From Mesostigma viride (Eukaryota > Streptophyta > Mesostigmatophyceae > Mesostigmatales > Mesostigmataceae), in assembly GCA_009746045.1 (NCBI GenBank), contig RPFO01000041.1, positions 7,348,613 to 7,412,612 on the forward strand: a DNA stretch of 64,000 bases. Reading direction: 5' to 3'. Position 1 is the first letter of the stretch, and every line of letters begins with the position of its first letter. A model generated the notes under the pieces. That model ran no database searches, had not been told where the DNA came from, and saw only the letters and a list, made by a program, of their open reading frames with translations. A program made the position numbers and the translations under genes. Of this stretch, positions 63,185 through 64,000 are shown piece after piece.

Positions 63185-64000
63185 ATTTCTTGTTTTTGGT
63201 CCATTGGAGTTCCTTCCCACCAAGAGAAACATTTATTTTACATTTTTGTGTGCTAGGCTTTATACGGACAGCCAATACGACACCTTCAAACTCAGTGCAC
63301 ATCATTATCAAGTTACTGTAGCACCATGCTGGGGGCCCAGCATACTCGAACACAAGGTGTAGCCCCTCTTAGCAGTGTGGGTGGGTGGGTGGGAGCTGAA
63401 AAGAGGCCTCCCTACGTCCCCTACACCACTCTAAGTACTGACTATCATTCACATTGCGCCACGCAGGCCTGCCGGCTGGCGCAGGTACAAGGTGTAGTGA
63501 CGTACGTTAGAAGCTACCTAGGCCTGCACTCCGGAACCACACTCAGCCTCGGCACAAAAAGGGCCGGCCGGTGCAGTACCCTCGTGACAAGCGCTAGTCT
63601 TACGCTACCTACGGCAGGTCGGTCCCCTTTGAGCCCGTCCACGCGTCATATATAAAATGAGAGAAGCTCAACAAATACATTTCTTGTTTTTGGTCCATTG
63701 GAGTTTCTTCCCACCAAGAGAAACATTTATTTTACATTTTTGTGTGCTAGGCTTCATACGGACAGCCTATTCCACACCTTCAAACTCAGTGCACATCATT
63801 ATCAAGTTGGTTACTGTAGCACCATGCTGGGGGCCCAGCATACTCGAACACAAGGTGTTGCCCCCACACCTCCTACCTGGCCAAGGCTGTCGCCAACCTT
63901 GGTGCCGAGTTTCTTTCCGCCCATGGCCCCCCCTCCCGCACGCTGCCGCGGCTGTACTGCCGCCCCCATGTGGCCGCTACGGTTTCCCGGCGGACGCAGG
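63185..64000 (-). mobile_element. Split-direct-repeat element 1 family, partial copy on the minus strand
   Basis: Reading leftwards from the window end: interior (64000-63863, matching 19432-19577), B1 (63862-63674), A2 (63673-63394, with an internal deletion), the spacer containing GGGTGGGTGGGTGGG (63379-63393), and B2 (63360-63185). This is the same B1-A2-B2 order as at 18.19-20.22 kb, and here B2 is full length. A1 lies beyond the window. Confidence 0.85.

Overview
Eukaryotic nuclear DNA. The supportable genes are split by GT-AG introns with matching codon phases, and most of the window is mobile DNA, minisatellites and repeat-rich intron. GC-rich exons, a probable basal-body protein gene (LRRCC1/VFL1-like) and the mix of Mutator-like, CACTA, DIRS-type and LINE elements fit a flagellated protist, perhaps a green-lineage alga. 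That placement is inference; no marker gene settles it.

Layout. 0.2-4.5 kb: minus-strand retroelement (unknown ORF, zinc-knuckle gag, integrase plus retropepsin-like ORF) ending in a perfect 206-bp palindrome. 5.06-5.47 kb: unknown ORF. 8.37-10.26 kb: non-coding transposon flanked by TTAA, sitting in the TTAA-rich tail of a tiny LINE insertion; a second family member is at 38.38-40.28 kb. 10.5-11.2 kb: stacked LINE tails against an LTR remnant. 12.6-16.4 kb: Mutator-like transposase whose catalytic core appears to contain a whole YqaJ-type nuclease domain. 17.0-17.6 kb: 30-bp minisatellite. 18.19-20.22, 47.87-49.83 and 63.19-64.00+ kb: non-coding elements with split direct repeats (A1-internal-B1-A2-B2), the layout of tyrosine-recombinase retrotransposons. 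20.4-23.1 kb: Gln/Pro-rich multi-exon gene. 23.4-24.7 kb: minus-strand coding fragments, one with a 2A-like motif. 24.713-33.477 kb: complete CACTA element with perfect inverted termini, decamer subterminal arrays, a six-exon transposase of 1,118 codons that joins in frame, and a divergent second gene. 35.0-36.6 kb: broken gag-like gene. 40.6-47.7 kb: three truncated LINE copies and an ORF1-like pseudogene. 52.3-56.7 kb: DIRS-type retrotransposon (gag, RT, RNase H, tyrosine recombinase). 58.3-62.2 kb: leucine-rich-repeat gene, five exons seen, with minisatellite-rich introns.

How the parts relate. The split-repeat elements have no recombinase; one family shares its terminal motif with the DIRS element, so the DIRS enzymes may mobilise it. 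The TTAA transposon uses targets supplied by LINE tails. The CACTA element carries both the transposase and a second protein that could bind its decamer arrays. The Gln/Pro-rich gene and the leucine-rich-repeat gene are the best candidates for host genes.
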